Assembly (NCBI GenBank): GCA_001600095.1 | Contig: BCIX01000003.1 | Coordinates: 1,922,001-1,986,000 of the forward strand | DNA from: Bullera alba | Lineage: Eukaryota > Basidiomycota > Tremellomycetes > Tremellales > Bulleraceae | Reading direction: 5' to 3' | Length of the DNA: 64,000 nucleotides | Part shown: one piece after another, positions 35,801 to 46,630 of the stretch | Position numbering within the stretch: the first letter of the stretch is position 1 | How the letters are laid out: every line of letters starts with the position of its first letter | The notes under the pieces: model-generated | What the model was told of the DNA's origin: nothing | The model's input: the letters and a program-made list of their open reading frames with translations, nothing else | Databases searched by the model: none | Position numbers and translations under genes: made by a program

Positions 35801-36618
35801 TCCTTCTTGGCCGCAGGGACATGGGTGAGGAGGGTGCTGACGAGGGTCTCTCGCGAGGGGAACTCCTTGTTGACCTCGATCAGGAGTTTGAGAGCCTTGG
35901 CATCGACATCTCCGACATCGACACCACCCTCGTGGGTGAAGAGGATCCAGTCACCCTCTCGGGCCGAGTTGATACAGACGTAGTATTCCGTGTCAGCTGG
36001 GTGGGGGGTGAATGGCTCAATGATGAAGGTGTTGAGGGTACCGGTTGTCTTCTCAACGGTGACGGGTTTACCGGCTCGCTCCTCGATCCAAGCGCCAGTG
36101 GTCTCCCACTCTTTGTTGAGGCAAAGGAGACCGGCCTTTCCTCGTCGCTTGATGAGCTGATCTGGCTTTCCGACCAGCTTCTCGGTGAAGACCCATTCTG
36201 GGAGGCCCTCTCCGGGTCGGATGGGTGGGACGAGGGTCTTGCTGGCGTGGTCGCTGAAGGCCGTCAGCTCAATTCGCGGTCCGCGGTATAGTGCAGTGAA
36301 GCACCTGCCAATACGCGTAGCTTGAAGTATCACTCACTACTCGACCTGGGCCACTCGGACTGGGGCGAGCGACGACTCGGTGACGGTTGGGATAGGCGTT
36401 GGGGACCTGTTCAACCAGTATGAAACGAGCTGTTTGGCGTCATACTCGCGAATAGCTACGCGGTATAGATTAGCACTTGCGTCAACTTTTGTCCCATCGA
36501 TCCGAAACACCCAGGCCGGGTAGATATCGGGTGAGTTTTCGGAGATGTAGATTTGGACCAGGTTGGTATAAGGTGTGGGGATGTGAGCTGGAAGCGAGTG
36601 CTTACCTTTGGTGGACAT
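32860..36618 (-). CDS. ACL1: ATP-citrate lyase, single fused polypeptide
   Basis: This cytosolic enzyme cleaves citrate with CoA and ATP to acetyl-CoA and oxaloacetate, supplying lipid synthesis and acetylation. A micro-exon at 36618 (MSTK) joins [18 protein letters not shown]. The ATP-grasp part follows, ending in [20 protein letters not shown] and [13 protein letters not shown]. Then come the CoA-binding and ligase parts, with the phosphohistidine motif [11 protein letters not shown] near 33940 (minus strand). The citrate-synthase-like module ends in [20 protein letters not shown] (near 33000-33060); the last exon ends [14 protein letters not shown] at 32860. Both halves are in one chain, as in animals and basidiomycetes; ascomycetes split them. 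Codon use is strongly biased, fitting high expression, and this creates a long antisense open frame. Confidence 0.95.
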
Positions 36619-37226
36619 GATACGTGGGAGGTGTACTGTGTGATGGGCTGTTCTATGCGACTGAGCAGCTCTACCATCAGTTCGCTGTGCTTTGACCCGA
36701 CGCCCGAACCAACTCACAGTCTATTAAGAGGTAGGATGGGTTCAAGTTGATATTTTGATTAAATAGCTGGAGGGGACGGAGAATGAATGTGTCGTTGTGG
36801 TCGTCAGGGGTTGAGCAAAGGGGGACGGGTGTATAGAATAAAAGCTCGAAAGCTGAAGAAGAAGAAGAGGATGGTGATGGATGAGACGATAAGTACCATC
36901 CAGCGCTCGCTACCCACCGCACACCCAACCCAATCCCAACCTAAGCTCTCGCTGGGGACACGGACGGAATCAGAAATTTCGCCCCAAACCCGAAAACGCG
37001 TGGCGGTTTGGGCGCGCCTCTCAGGGTCCAAACAGGGACGCGATAGCCGATTGAGGCTGATGCCAAGGGCTGTCACACACGTCGAGCATCAGGCTGACTC
37101 TTGCTTCCGGCGGAACCAGGTGGAGGGCGTCTCAACAACATGGATCTGTTTCGGGCGGTCGACTTTAGGCGAGAACGCTACTTGCATGACACTTGACACC
37201 CAACGAACCATGCCATCATAGTCGTC
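36619..37226. promoter_or_regulatory. Divergent ACL1 / ARP6 promoter
   Basis: About 600 bp between genes transcribed away from each other. On the ACL1 side it has a pyrimidine-rich leader (TCTTCTTCTTCTTC in the ACL1 sense, near 36855-36870), common before highly expressed fungal genes. No exon is seen. Confidence 0.45.
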
Positions 37227-39128
37227 ATGTCCGTGTCTGCTACGTCAGTGCTTATCCTCGACAATGGTGCCTACAACATCAAAGCCGGAAGAGCGGGCAT
37301 CGATGTAGACCCCAGGTGAGCCATCTAGATTCTCGCGCTAAGTTCTTGCTCACTTCTGGTCAGGATATATCCCAACTCTATAGCCCGCTCACGGGTCGAG
37401 AAGAAGGTCTACATCGGGGATGAGATCGATAGCTGCCGGGACCTTTCTAGTATAGTTTACCGGAGACCCTTCGAGAGGGTGGGTCCTCTTACCCCATACA
37501 TGACATCGTGATCTGATGATCCATAGGGGATGCTGGTCAATTGGGACGCAGAGAAGATCATCTGGGACAAGCTATTCTCAAAGGATGTCCTGAATGTGAG
37601 CTAGCTGGTGTCACTGGACGAACAAACCACGAGCTGACGTCAGATCCTAGGTCGACCCGTCTGAGACGTCGCTGCTGGTGACCGAGCCGTACTTCAACCT
37701 ACCGAACATAGCAGAGACGTACGACCAGATGATCTTCGAGGAATGGGAGTTTCAAAGCTATTTCAGAACCACCCGTCAGTGACTCAGATCCAACGCGACA
37801 AAAAATACTGGTGCTCATGCTCGTACAGCTGCCGCTCTGATACCCTATGGAGGGCTCTTTGGGGATACTGAGCCGCCCCCACAATGCATCCTCCTGGTGG
37901 ATATTGGCTACTCTTACTCGCATGTAATACCAGTCCGGGATGGTCAAGTAATCTGGGAACACGTCAAACGGTATGTTTTTTACGCCTGGGACCAACCTCG
38001 ATCTAAAACACGCTTAGGATCGACGTCGGAGGGAAACTCTTGACGAATCACCTAAAACACCTGATATCTTTCCGACAGTGGAATATGAATGACGAGACGC
38101 ACATCGTCAACGCTGTCAGAGAGGCGTGTAGCTATGTCACGTCCGACTGGAGAGCGGACCTGGAAGCCATCAAGTAAGCATCCACTTCTCTCTGGCGGTA
38201 CATGGCTAACTGCGGAACAGGCAGGACCCTCGGAAGAACGACATAGTACAGGAATACGTGCTTCCTGATTTCTCTCCAAACTCCGCCTCGAGAACAGGCT
38301 ACATAAGATCCGGCCCCAATACCGCTATTCCGGAGGATGTTGCCCCGGCTCCCAAGAAACAGAATGCTGAGGAGGAGGAACAAGTATTGTACATGGGCAA
38401 CGAACGGTTCGCAGGTCCTGAACTCTTGTTCCGACCTTCAGATATCGGTAGGTGGTCTCACTATTCTCGGGTGTGTGTTTCGTATTCAAGTGTTCTACAG
38501 GTTTGAAGCAAGCCGGTCTTCCTGAAACAATCGCCGATGTCATATCAGCTATGCCAGAGGAAGTCAGGGGGATGTTCTGGGCCAATATCGGTATCTTCGG
38601 CGGCCTGGGTGAGATTGAGGGTTTGGGAGAGAGATTGTGAGTCGTCTTAAGGTCATATGATCACCACGAGGATCATTGCTGATCGTGTTTAGGGAACGAG
38701 ACCTGCGAGCGCTATGCCCGATCGAGTTCGAAGTGGGGATCTTTGAAGCATACGAGTGAGTACCATAATATTCGTCTCGCAAACACATCCTGACCTCCAG
38801 TAGTCCCGCCCTACAACCCTATCATGCGGCGCAGTCGCTCGCGATGTCAGAGGTATATCTCTCCACGTATCCCGTCACCAGGGCGGAATACCAAGAGCAC
38901 GGATCGACCATCTGTCGTAAAAAGCTCGGAGGGCCGCAGTACAATGTCACCCCACCAGGGTTCACCGACGGCGAGGCCGCTACTGGAGATATAGATGAAG
39001 ACGAGCAGGAGAGGCGGTACGCCCTCGGTCTGGAGAGTATACGCGGTAGAGGCGGCAAGAAGAAGAGGGAGGAGGAAGAGGTCACGAGCGGTCAATGGGG
39101 AGGACGGCGGCGCAGGGGCTTGGCGTAG
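37227..39128 (+). CDS. ARP6: Actin-related protein Arp6 (SWR1 complex)
   Basis: Arp6 is a nuclear actin-related subunit of the SWR1 remodeller that deposits H2A.Z. The start [20 protein letters not shown] is at 37227 and includes the first phosphate loop [10 protein letters not shown]. The following exons read [56 protein letters not shown], and [17 protein letters not shown] (second phosphate loop), then [20 protein letters not shown]. The late part has [18 protein letters not shown] and the adenosine-binding region, [12 protein letters not shown]. The end is Arg/Lys/Gly-rich, finishing at 39128. About eight short introns are present. The motif order and the [10 protein letters not shown] start are characteristic of Arp6 rather than other Arps. 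Confidence 0.93.
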
Positions 39129-39276
39129 GTGGTCACCGGTGAACAGAAGACTCGCTGTGTTCATGAGATCATGTTGTATACTCATCATTGGCATTGCATT
39201 TCATCTATGTACAGAACGTGTTCCCGAGAAGACCCGACGTTGTCCCAAGCGTGTTGCACGCGTTGATAGCGCTCCC

Positions 39277-42132
39277 TCAGAACCTCCAGCTTCCCGGTGT
39301 CATCTCGCTTCCTGGGCGGGATATCGGGCTGTACGGGTTCAACTCTATGAACAGGTGATCAGGGGTCGGCAGCTGGCTCGCAGCCGAGGTTTGGTTCGAT
39401 CCACTTGGAGGAGCGGCAGATAGACCCAAAGCTCCCCCAGCTCCAGGCTGGACCACTGGCAGATCCACCCGGCGGGGCGACTGTGATGGCGAATGAGAAG
39501 CTATCGAGCAAGCGGGCTGCCCGGTCAATGGGGACGACTGGGATTGAGAAGCCGACTTGAATTGCGACATGAGGGAATTGCTTCTGTGGACCGTACCAAT
39601 GTCAATGGGGAATATGTCGCTATCTGGCCTAGCGGCAATTTGGTGTCTGACAGCCGGCGTTGGCGGCACGGTCTCGTTTGGCAGGGGCGGGTTGAACAGC
39701 AATCCCGAGAAGAACGATCGCATGGTCTTGACCGACTTGATTGACACTCCCCTCCTAAGGCCATAGGGCGAACTGGGGGATGAGACGGTGGGTGTGGAAG
39801 TGGAGAATGTGGTGGAGTGGTGATAGATTGATTGTGGCACGTCTGCCTTTGTGGACCGATGAGCGGATGAGGGACTGGATTTGGTGTACCCTGTAGACTT
39901 CATAGAATACATGGTGGTACCTCCGAAAGATGGTGACGTGTCGTTGGTCCCGGGACTCGTACCGTGGCTCTGAGGTGCGTAACCCCTATCCAGTCCGCCG
40001 TAGTGCCTTTCAAAGTGTGTGGAATCTACTGGACTGCGATGATTGGGGGACGCCCTTGGATCCACCAGATGCCTCGCTCTGTCCATGTCACTGCCCGCAG
40101 CGGCGTGGACGGAGGCGGAGAAGGAAGATCCAAGTGACAATTCCAGACCTTTACTCGATCGAGGGTCGAACACCGAGTTTCGCATCATCAACGATGGCAC
40201 CGCGTCCCTCGAGGGCCATAGCCTGGCGACAGACCTTGTGGCTCGGGAAGGCACCCTGGTCACTCCGATGGAGGATAGTGTCGAGACTGGAGAAACGAGA
40301 TTGAGTTGCGCCGACGTAGCGTAGGAATCTCGGTCCCGATGGTGGTTGTATCCTTCTGGCGAGAGCAACCCGTCGTCTCTATGCACGCTGGATCGGTTCT
40401 TGAGGGGTATAGGATCTGGACGGCGTGCTGCCCTTTCTTGCCTGGGAGACCGATCCTGACTGGATGTGTAGGCCTGGTTGGAGTCACCGACGAGATGCCT
40501 CATGCTGGTGTTGGCGGTACTGTACCCCGGACTGGGGGTAATGCCAGAGGTCGTTGACAGCCAGGTCTGGGCAGATGGATTAAAGCCGACTATGGCGGGT
40601 GGTGGATTTAGACTCGTCAACGAGCTCCTTGGCTGGCTGTAGGTATCACCTTGCAGGTCGTTGTGGTCGTCGTACACCGAAGGAGGCCTCGACTCGTAGG
40701 GACCGGTGTAGGGTAGATAGTCGGGATAGTCCGGTGGTGGGGATTTACCCGACCCCGATTGTGTTGGCTGAGACAACTGCTGTTGTTGGGCATGGACGAA
40801 GCGAGAACCAGAAGAGGCAGAGTGTGTGCCAGAGGTCGGAACCGGTCGGGGACTTGGATCCGAGCCGGTGTATGGGGTGGTGGGAGTGTCGAGCGCAGCG
40901 CATTTGCGCCAAGAGTCGATCTTGTACGACTTGGTATTGTCAAGATAGGAGATTCCCTTGGTGAAGCCATACGATCTCATGGGCGATTTACTACCTCCCC
41001 CAGCACCACCCATTGCTCTGCGTCGATCTCGCCTTCGTGATAGGCAGAGGTAGAGGACCACTCCGCAGAGGAGCAATAGAGCGGACACGCCGGATATGAT
41101 TCCAATCAGCATCACCAGGCGGGGTGTACTGCAAGTGTACCGTCAGCTGGCTGTGGAAGAAGGGTAGAAACTAGACTTACATCCCAGACGAGCCTTTCAT
41201 CGGAGTCGACAACAGAGCATAGTCTAGCACAACCTGGCCTCCCTGAGGGCCAGTCGAGACGACGCTGAGATTATGCGTCTCAGACGCATTGAGGCCCGTT
41301 TGGAAGAACATGAGGCTGGAATAGGCCTTCCAAGGACTAGTCAAATTGAGCGAATGGGTCACTGCACCATCAAAGATGACTTCGGCTGTCCCGCCCTCGG
41401 GACCTGTCATGCCGTAGAGATAGATGGCGGATCCTTTGAACATGAGTGAGGCGGATGCGCCGACTTGGGTAGTGACACTAGCAGTTCGATTGGCGAACCC
41501 GTTCATATCGGCGAATAAGGCTGGTATGGAGGTATTGGCAGGTCCGGCCACTGGACCATTGGGCGTCATGCTCGTCCATCCTGGGGAATAGGTGAATGAA
41601 CTGGAGATGTCGTCGATGGTCCCATTCACATTCCTGGTTAAAGTGAGGGGTCAGCGCGGAGCCAAAGGACACCCCGACGGGGGTGTTAGCGACCTACTTT
41701 TTGTCATCACCTCCCCATCCTTTTCCGGCAGCGCCGTAGAATTGGAAGTTGCCATCCTCGTGAGCCGGCTTGATTGTAACTTGGTGTATCCCCCCCGGAA
41801 GATTCGCTACCGAACAGGTCGAACCCACTTCCGTCCCGTTGATCTGGATAGACGCATCGCAAGACTCAATAGCTCCTGTCCTCACTTCCAGACTCGAAGC
41901 TAAGGGGTTTATCAGTCTCCATATCACCATGACCAGACTTGGTAGGCTCTGGCGACTCACCGGAGACGTTAAATTGGATGGCGGAGGAGGCGCTTGGGCT
42001 TTGGTGGAATGTGACGTCGTACCCATCCCCTCGGGGGGAATACGCGCTTTGCCAGGAATCCGGGTCACCGCAGTTTGAACAGGGGGAATAGGAGAATATG
42101 GGTGAAGTGTCGGGAAAGAAGAATCCGCTCAT
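39277..42132 (-). CDS. Single-pass membrane protein with Ser-rich cytosolic tail (basidiomycete type)
   Basis: I recognise the architecture but no named family. The ectodomain, in exons from 42132 to about 41180, contains YSPCSNCGDPDSWQSAYSP, SFTYSPGWTSM, several N-glycosylation sequons, and FKGSAIYLYGMTGPEGG, a beta-sandwich-like pattern that recurs in basidiomycete surface proteins. A single transmembrane helix, LIGIISGVSALLLLCGVVLY, is followed by LCLSRRRDRRR and then about 580 residues of Ser/Pro-rich cytosolic tail ending at 39277 (GSEMTPGSWRF). It may act as a cell-wall or surface sensor, but that is inference from shape only. The true N-terminus and signal peptide were not located; they may lie in short exons at 42140-42500. 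Confidence 0.75.
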
Positions 42133-43251
42133 CGTCCCAGTCCTAGCATCGGGCGAGCGGTGGAGTGTCGGCGAGTATCTGATTTCCTGTAGCGTCTTCA
42201 GTCCGAGCTAGGGTCCATCCGTGGGGGTTTTGAGATCCTGGGTTGTAGTACTATTGTCGAGGTGGTCAAGTTGTAGGCAAGTAAGCGAACTGCGACTAGC
42301 TGTTGGAGCTTCGACTGGAGACGTGATCGGATGAATTGCAAGAGCACAGTGATGGTATCGAGCACGAGATCAAGCATGGGCTGGAACTGGGTGGAATCAG
42401 GACAAAGGGGCCTCTTAATCCACTCTCGGTGTCCTGTCCCCGCCACATCCTTCCCATCATAGGTCATTATCCATGCCCATCCAGGCCAAACTACCAATTT
42501 CTCGCATTTGCACCAGTGGCGCGATTGCCAAAGGACTCCTTCGCTGGACGCGATCAGAGGCTCCTTTGTGACCAGGTCTGAAAGGCCGATTGCGGATCAC
42601 TGGTGGGGGTATCATGGCAATCGAGCAGGAAGACCGGGACATCCTTTCAGACGGCAGACACAGAGGGGGTGGATGAGTTACATGGATCAAGGGAGAACTG
42701 GGCGGATCAGCGGGATCAGTGAATTGAATGATCAAACAAAGACAAGGGGTTAGGGTGTGAGTAATCAGCGGAAACGAGGAGATCTCATCGACGACGTCCA
42801 CGCCATGGGATGCAGGTGGGTCGTCGATGTGAAACTTTGCTGGGATGGGATATCTTACCAAAGGATGGTCAGCGGAAGCTCACGTCACATCTCGAGGGCG
42901 CACCTTAGCTTGACTCACCAATCCGCTTAGTTGGCGATGTACTCGAGTACACCTGGTCCTGACTTCGACACGTGACGTTCGAGATACTGCATACAACAGT
43001 CATGGGCTAGCGCTACGGATATGATGTTCAACAGGCGGGGTCTTGATAGGTATAAATTGATAGACGAGACACAGTTGGAGATGCGAGTGCGAATACGTGA
43101 TGTCGACCATGGTATCTAGGTACACGAATATGGGCTGCGCAATGCGATGGCGGAGCGTGTGCGAGTGCTGGTCGATGCTGCGTCGCCTCTAGATGGTGTA
43201 AAAGGGAGATGATGTTCAATTCGAGGCTCGGTATCAGGCTAAACGCCCCTC
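42133..43251. other. Intergenic; possible missing 5' exon(s) of the membrane protein gene
   Basis: About 1.1 kb. Open frames on the minus strand at 42198-42497 and 42457-42861 have no domain. A signal-peptide exon for the membrane protein may be here, and the left 100 bp (GNQILADTPPL or EIRYSPTLHRSPDAR in different frames) stay open, but no join was convincing. Confidence 0.3.
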
Positions 43252-44310
43252 TTAATCGTCCATCTCGCCCATGAACTCGTCGCCATCGCTCAACTCTCCC
43301 ATATCGCTCATCTTGTCATCGTCGTCGTCGTCATCCTCCTCCGCACCATTCTTGTCTCCATTGCTGTTCCCATTTGTGCTTGACTGTCCATTGGATCCGT
43401 TGGGAACATCAGTGGCTGGAGCCTTTGCGACGGCTTTCGGCCGGGGTGCTGGGATGTCATCCTCGTCATCCAGCTCCGCGTCTTCCGGTTGAGCGTATCG
43501 CTCGACGTAGGTCTCAACCTTCTTGGCATACCCTTTCGGATCTTTCATCAAGAGTGCAGCTGCTTCACCGTTGAGTGGATCCGCGGGGTTCGGGTACCGC
43601 AATAATTGCGGGAGGAAGATTTCGAATATGTTGATGAGCTCTAGAAGGTGAGGGGGCTCAGCTTGAGTGCAGGTCGATGCCACGGCAGAGCTGGAACAGG
43701 AGGCCTACTCACCGAACATGGGTGACCAGGTCTGGTTGATGACGTCGAGGCAGACGCTACCACTTCTGGGCAATGCGTCAGCAAGATCTCGCGTGATTGA
43801 GCGAGTGCACAAAACGGGTCAAACTTACACTTCATCGATGTTCGGGTGGAAGATCTTGTTCAAGAAGCCAATACTGGGCGACTTGTACGGGAACTGCTCA
43901 GGCAACTCGACGTGTATCTTCCATACTCCTTTAGCGAATGGAGCTAGAATTGGGTTAGCTTGTGGAAGCCGACAGATGGAATCCAGATAGCTGAAACATG
44001 GAGGCGCGTAGGGTAGCTGCAACTATAGAGGGGCTGCGAAGTGTACAGGCTGTGGATGAGTGTATGACTCCCACTCACTCTCTGCTGGACCGTGAAACTT
44101 GACAGTGAACTCGCTCATCTTGTTGTTCACCAGGGAGACTTGATAGTCGGACATGAGTCTGAGCGGGGGTAGAGCGGTGGCAACGGATAGCGGAGGGGCC
44201 ATTGGAGGGGGGAGATGCAATGATCAGCTCTGACACAAATGATAGTGACTCAGGCGAAGACTGGGACTCACAGCTTCATCACGTCCGTGTCGACTCGACG
44301 TTTGGGAGAG
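43252..44310 (-). CDS. UBC8: Ubiquitin-conjugating enzyme E2 (Ubc8/UBE2H)
   Basis: Ubc8/UBE2H is the E2 that works with the GID/CTLH ligase, which in yeast degrades gluconeogenic enzymes. Exons from 44310 read [68 protein letters not shown], then [17 protein letters not shown] with the catalytic cysteine codon at 43750-43752, and [20 protein letters not shown]. The C-terminus is a long acidic tail (runs of Asp, ending [16 protein letters not shown]), usual for UBE2H. The exon beginning at 44310 needs two preceding bases, so a small first exon with the ATG must lie upstream; I could not locate it. Confidence 0.9.
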
Positions 44311-44801
44311 CTGTAAAAGGGCCCAGAGGGATTATCAGCCGTCGTGCGCGCTGGCGGCAAAGGGCCTAGAGGGGACTTATCATATTGGGCAATTCAGCTT
44401 CGGGTGATGGGAAGATCGATTGAGGTGGACTCCTCACTCGGGATGTTGAAGAGCTAGCTTGGCGTAGCAGTGGTGAGGAGACTACCTGATACTGTGGCTA
44501 ATTGAGTGAGCTGTTGTTGGCGATGAATGAGAGACAGCGAGATAGATGAAGACCCGACCGACCGGGAAGGATAGGGTGACGGGCAACGCGGGGCCCAACA
44601 ACGTCATCCCGCGCGACTAACCTTAGATCAAAAAGGCGCGCGATCACTCTGTCAGGAAGGCGCCCACCAGTCCCACCTTTTGTTTCCGCGGATTGACATG
44701 CAGCAGCGATGCCATTTGACGACGACCTCCATACAACCTCCATGGCTCAGTAGAGATTTGATAGAGATAGGCATCTAGACGGACAAGCCAATCAGCCAGC
44801 C
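44311..44801. promoter_or_regulatory. Divergent UBC8 / NDUFA11 upstream region
   Basis: About 490 bp. It should contain the first micro-exon and promoter of UBC8 and the promoter of the NDUFA11 gene. The ATG at 44383 (minus) is followed by a stop after four codons and gives no in-phase donor. Confidence 0.35.
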
Positions 44802-45627
44802 ATGTTGTCGGGTCACCCACTACTGCCCCCTCTGCCCGCGACGGGATCCAGCTCCATGGCTGCGAAATACTGGATCAGGTCGGCCGACGAACCAAAATTG
44901 TACCACCCGGAACCGGTTTTGGATCTAGCTTCGAGGATGACTCTGCAAGGGCTGGGCTTTGGTCTGCTCGTCAGTTGTGTCCAGAATGCGCTACAGGAGT
45001 GGGTCCCTCCGATACATACACGGTCTCGGGGTGTATATGCTGATGGATTGGCAGACATAACAAAGGTGCTATGGGAGTGTTCACCCGAACGGGAGGAACT
45101 ATCGCTTTCTTCGGTGAGCCCAATGCCGACTAATAATCTGTACCAAGTGCTGATACATCCCCTCAGGTGCCCTTGGAGCCGCCTTCTCGACGACAAGAGC
45201 GGTCACCGCCAACATCAGAGAGGTGAGAGGAAAACTGCAGGGGGAAGTGGAAAGAAGTTGGACTAAAGCACACTGTTAGACCAACGACGGTATCAACGGA
45301 GCTTCGGGAGGTTGTGCTGCTGGCTTCGTCGCTGGTCTCAGGGGTATGTCCACAAGCTGCCCAGATGAAACAGACGGTTCAGCTAATCAGTTCCTAGGCG
45401 GATCTCTGCCAATGGCCGTTGGATCGTGTATCTTCCTCGGCACCATGGTCGGCACTTTCGAGGCCGCAGGAAACGTGAGTCAACATCCTTGACAGTGGCT
45501 ATGATAGGAGATGGTGCTGATCAAGACCCGGTAGTCTCTGACGGGATACAATGCTGCCGGACTGGACCGAAACCAGAAAGAAGCGAGACGGGCCGCATTC
45601 TTCAAGAAGGAGCCAATAGGTCAATGA
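44802..45627 (+). CDS. NDUFA11: Mitochondrial complex I accessory subunit NDUFA11 (Tim17 family)
   Basis: This is a membrane-arm subunit of NADH:ubiquinone oxidoreductase, with the four-helix Tim17/22/23 fold. Six exons join in frame: 44802-44998, 45055-45113, 45167-45222, 45280-45343, 45398-45474 and 45535-45627, giving 181 residues. The spliced protein reads YHPEPVLDLASRMTLQGLGF, then HNKGAMGVFTRTGGTIAFFG, ALGAAFSTTRAVTANIRE, TNDGINGASGGCAAGFVAG, MAVGSCIFLGTMVGTFEAAG, and a charged tail ending KKEPIGQ. The Gly-rich helices and the TANIRE-TND linker match fungal NDUFA11 (21.3 kDa subunit). A second ATG at 44856 could be the true start. Together with the NDUFAF8-like gene it implies a complex I-containing fungus. 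Confidence 0.85.
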
Positions 45628-46630
45628 GCAGAGATTGTAGCTCGAATGGGCATGAATGCGAGTACGAGCGTGGCTACGGGTCTTGGTTACTGAGGGAGAG
45701 AAGTGCAGGCGTGATGCCAGCCTCCTGCGCTTTCACGCCATATCGAAATTCGGTAGACTGATCATGACAATCACCCAGACTATCAACGGCGGCTCGCCTC
45801 GCATCAACCATCACATCGGCAGTCCAGCCATCAGAGATGAGCAAGTCGCACTGATCTCTCCTCTTGCATCGACCAAGAGTGCTTCGGATTGGTGCAGAGC
45901 AGTCATTCACTTCGGATTCGCCCCGTCAGGCCTCACCCTAGCATTCCGCGTCGGTTGGAAAGCGTGTTAAATTGAATTTCAGCTAATACCGCCGATCAAT
46001 CCTCTTTTCCCCACCGCACGTCAGCCAGTGATCACTCGCGTTCGTCGACTGGTTGAGCCATGGTTGGAGAAGGAACGTGAGTCGACTAGACGACGAGCAC
46101 GGTGCTGACCTGTGCTGACAGAATGTGAAGTGCGACCACGGAGAAGAGGTCAGGCTTGACTGATGAAACGCGCTGGTGCCACGAGTATCAAAGTGCCTTG
46201 ATGACTCGGAGGGTCCTTTGGGTCGCGTCGGAGCCAGATCTAGGCAGAGTTGGGCCCTGACTAGCTTAGCTGACTAGACTAACACCCAAAACGGACGTGT
46301 GCGTTTCGTGTACGGGGGCTAATCTTGACATTCGACCTCAACCCAATACCCAATCTTTATCTCCTTCCTCTCATTCTCATCGTCTCAAAGTCTTCCCTCG
46401 CATCCATAAACCAGCTTAGCTCCCATAGCAGACAGAGCCATCGTCACACAAGGCTCGACGCGCCGTGAGTACGGCCCCTTTCCTTCCTCCGGCCTTCCCC
46501 CGTTTCTTCCGGTCTTTCCTTCAATCGCGTCGTCTTGCTTCGTACGAGATCACGCCTGATACCCCTGTAGTTCTTCTTAGGCTGAGCCATACACCCCATT
46601 CTACGAGCCTGCCCAAGTCCTCGATCCGCC
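45628..46630. promoter_or_regulatory. Intergenic and RRM-gene promoter
   Basis: About 1 kb between the NDUFA11 stop and the RRM gene start. The last 300 bp are pyrimidine-rich (TCTTTATCTCCTTCCTCTC near 46350-46370 and similar), consistent with a long leader. No exon was recognised. Confidence 0.4.

Noticed and set aside
39387..39402. GGTTCGATCC, resembling a tRNA B-box
   Set aside because: It lies within coding sequence, lacks an A-box and cloverleaf partners; no tRNA gene was found by eye anywhere in the window.
42457..42861. A 134-codon minus-strand ORF upstream of the membrane protein gene
   Set aside because: Pro/Ser-rich without a domain and not joinable in frame; not called as a gene.
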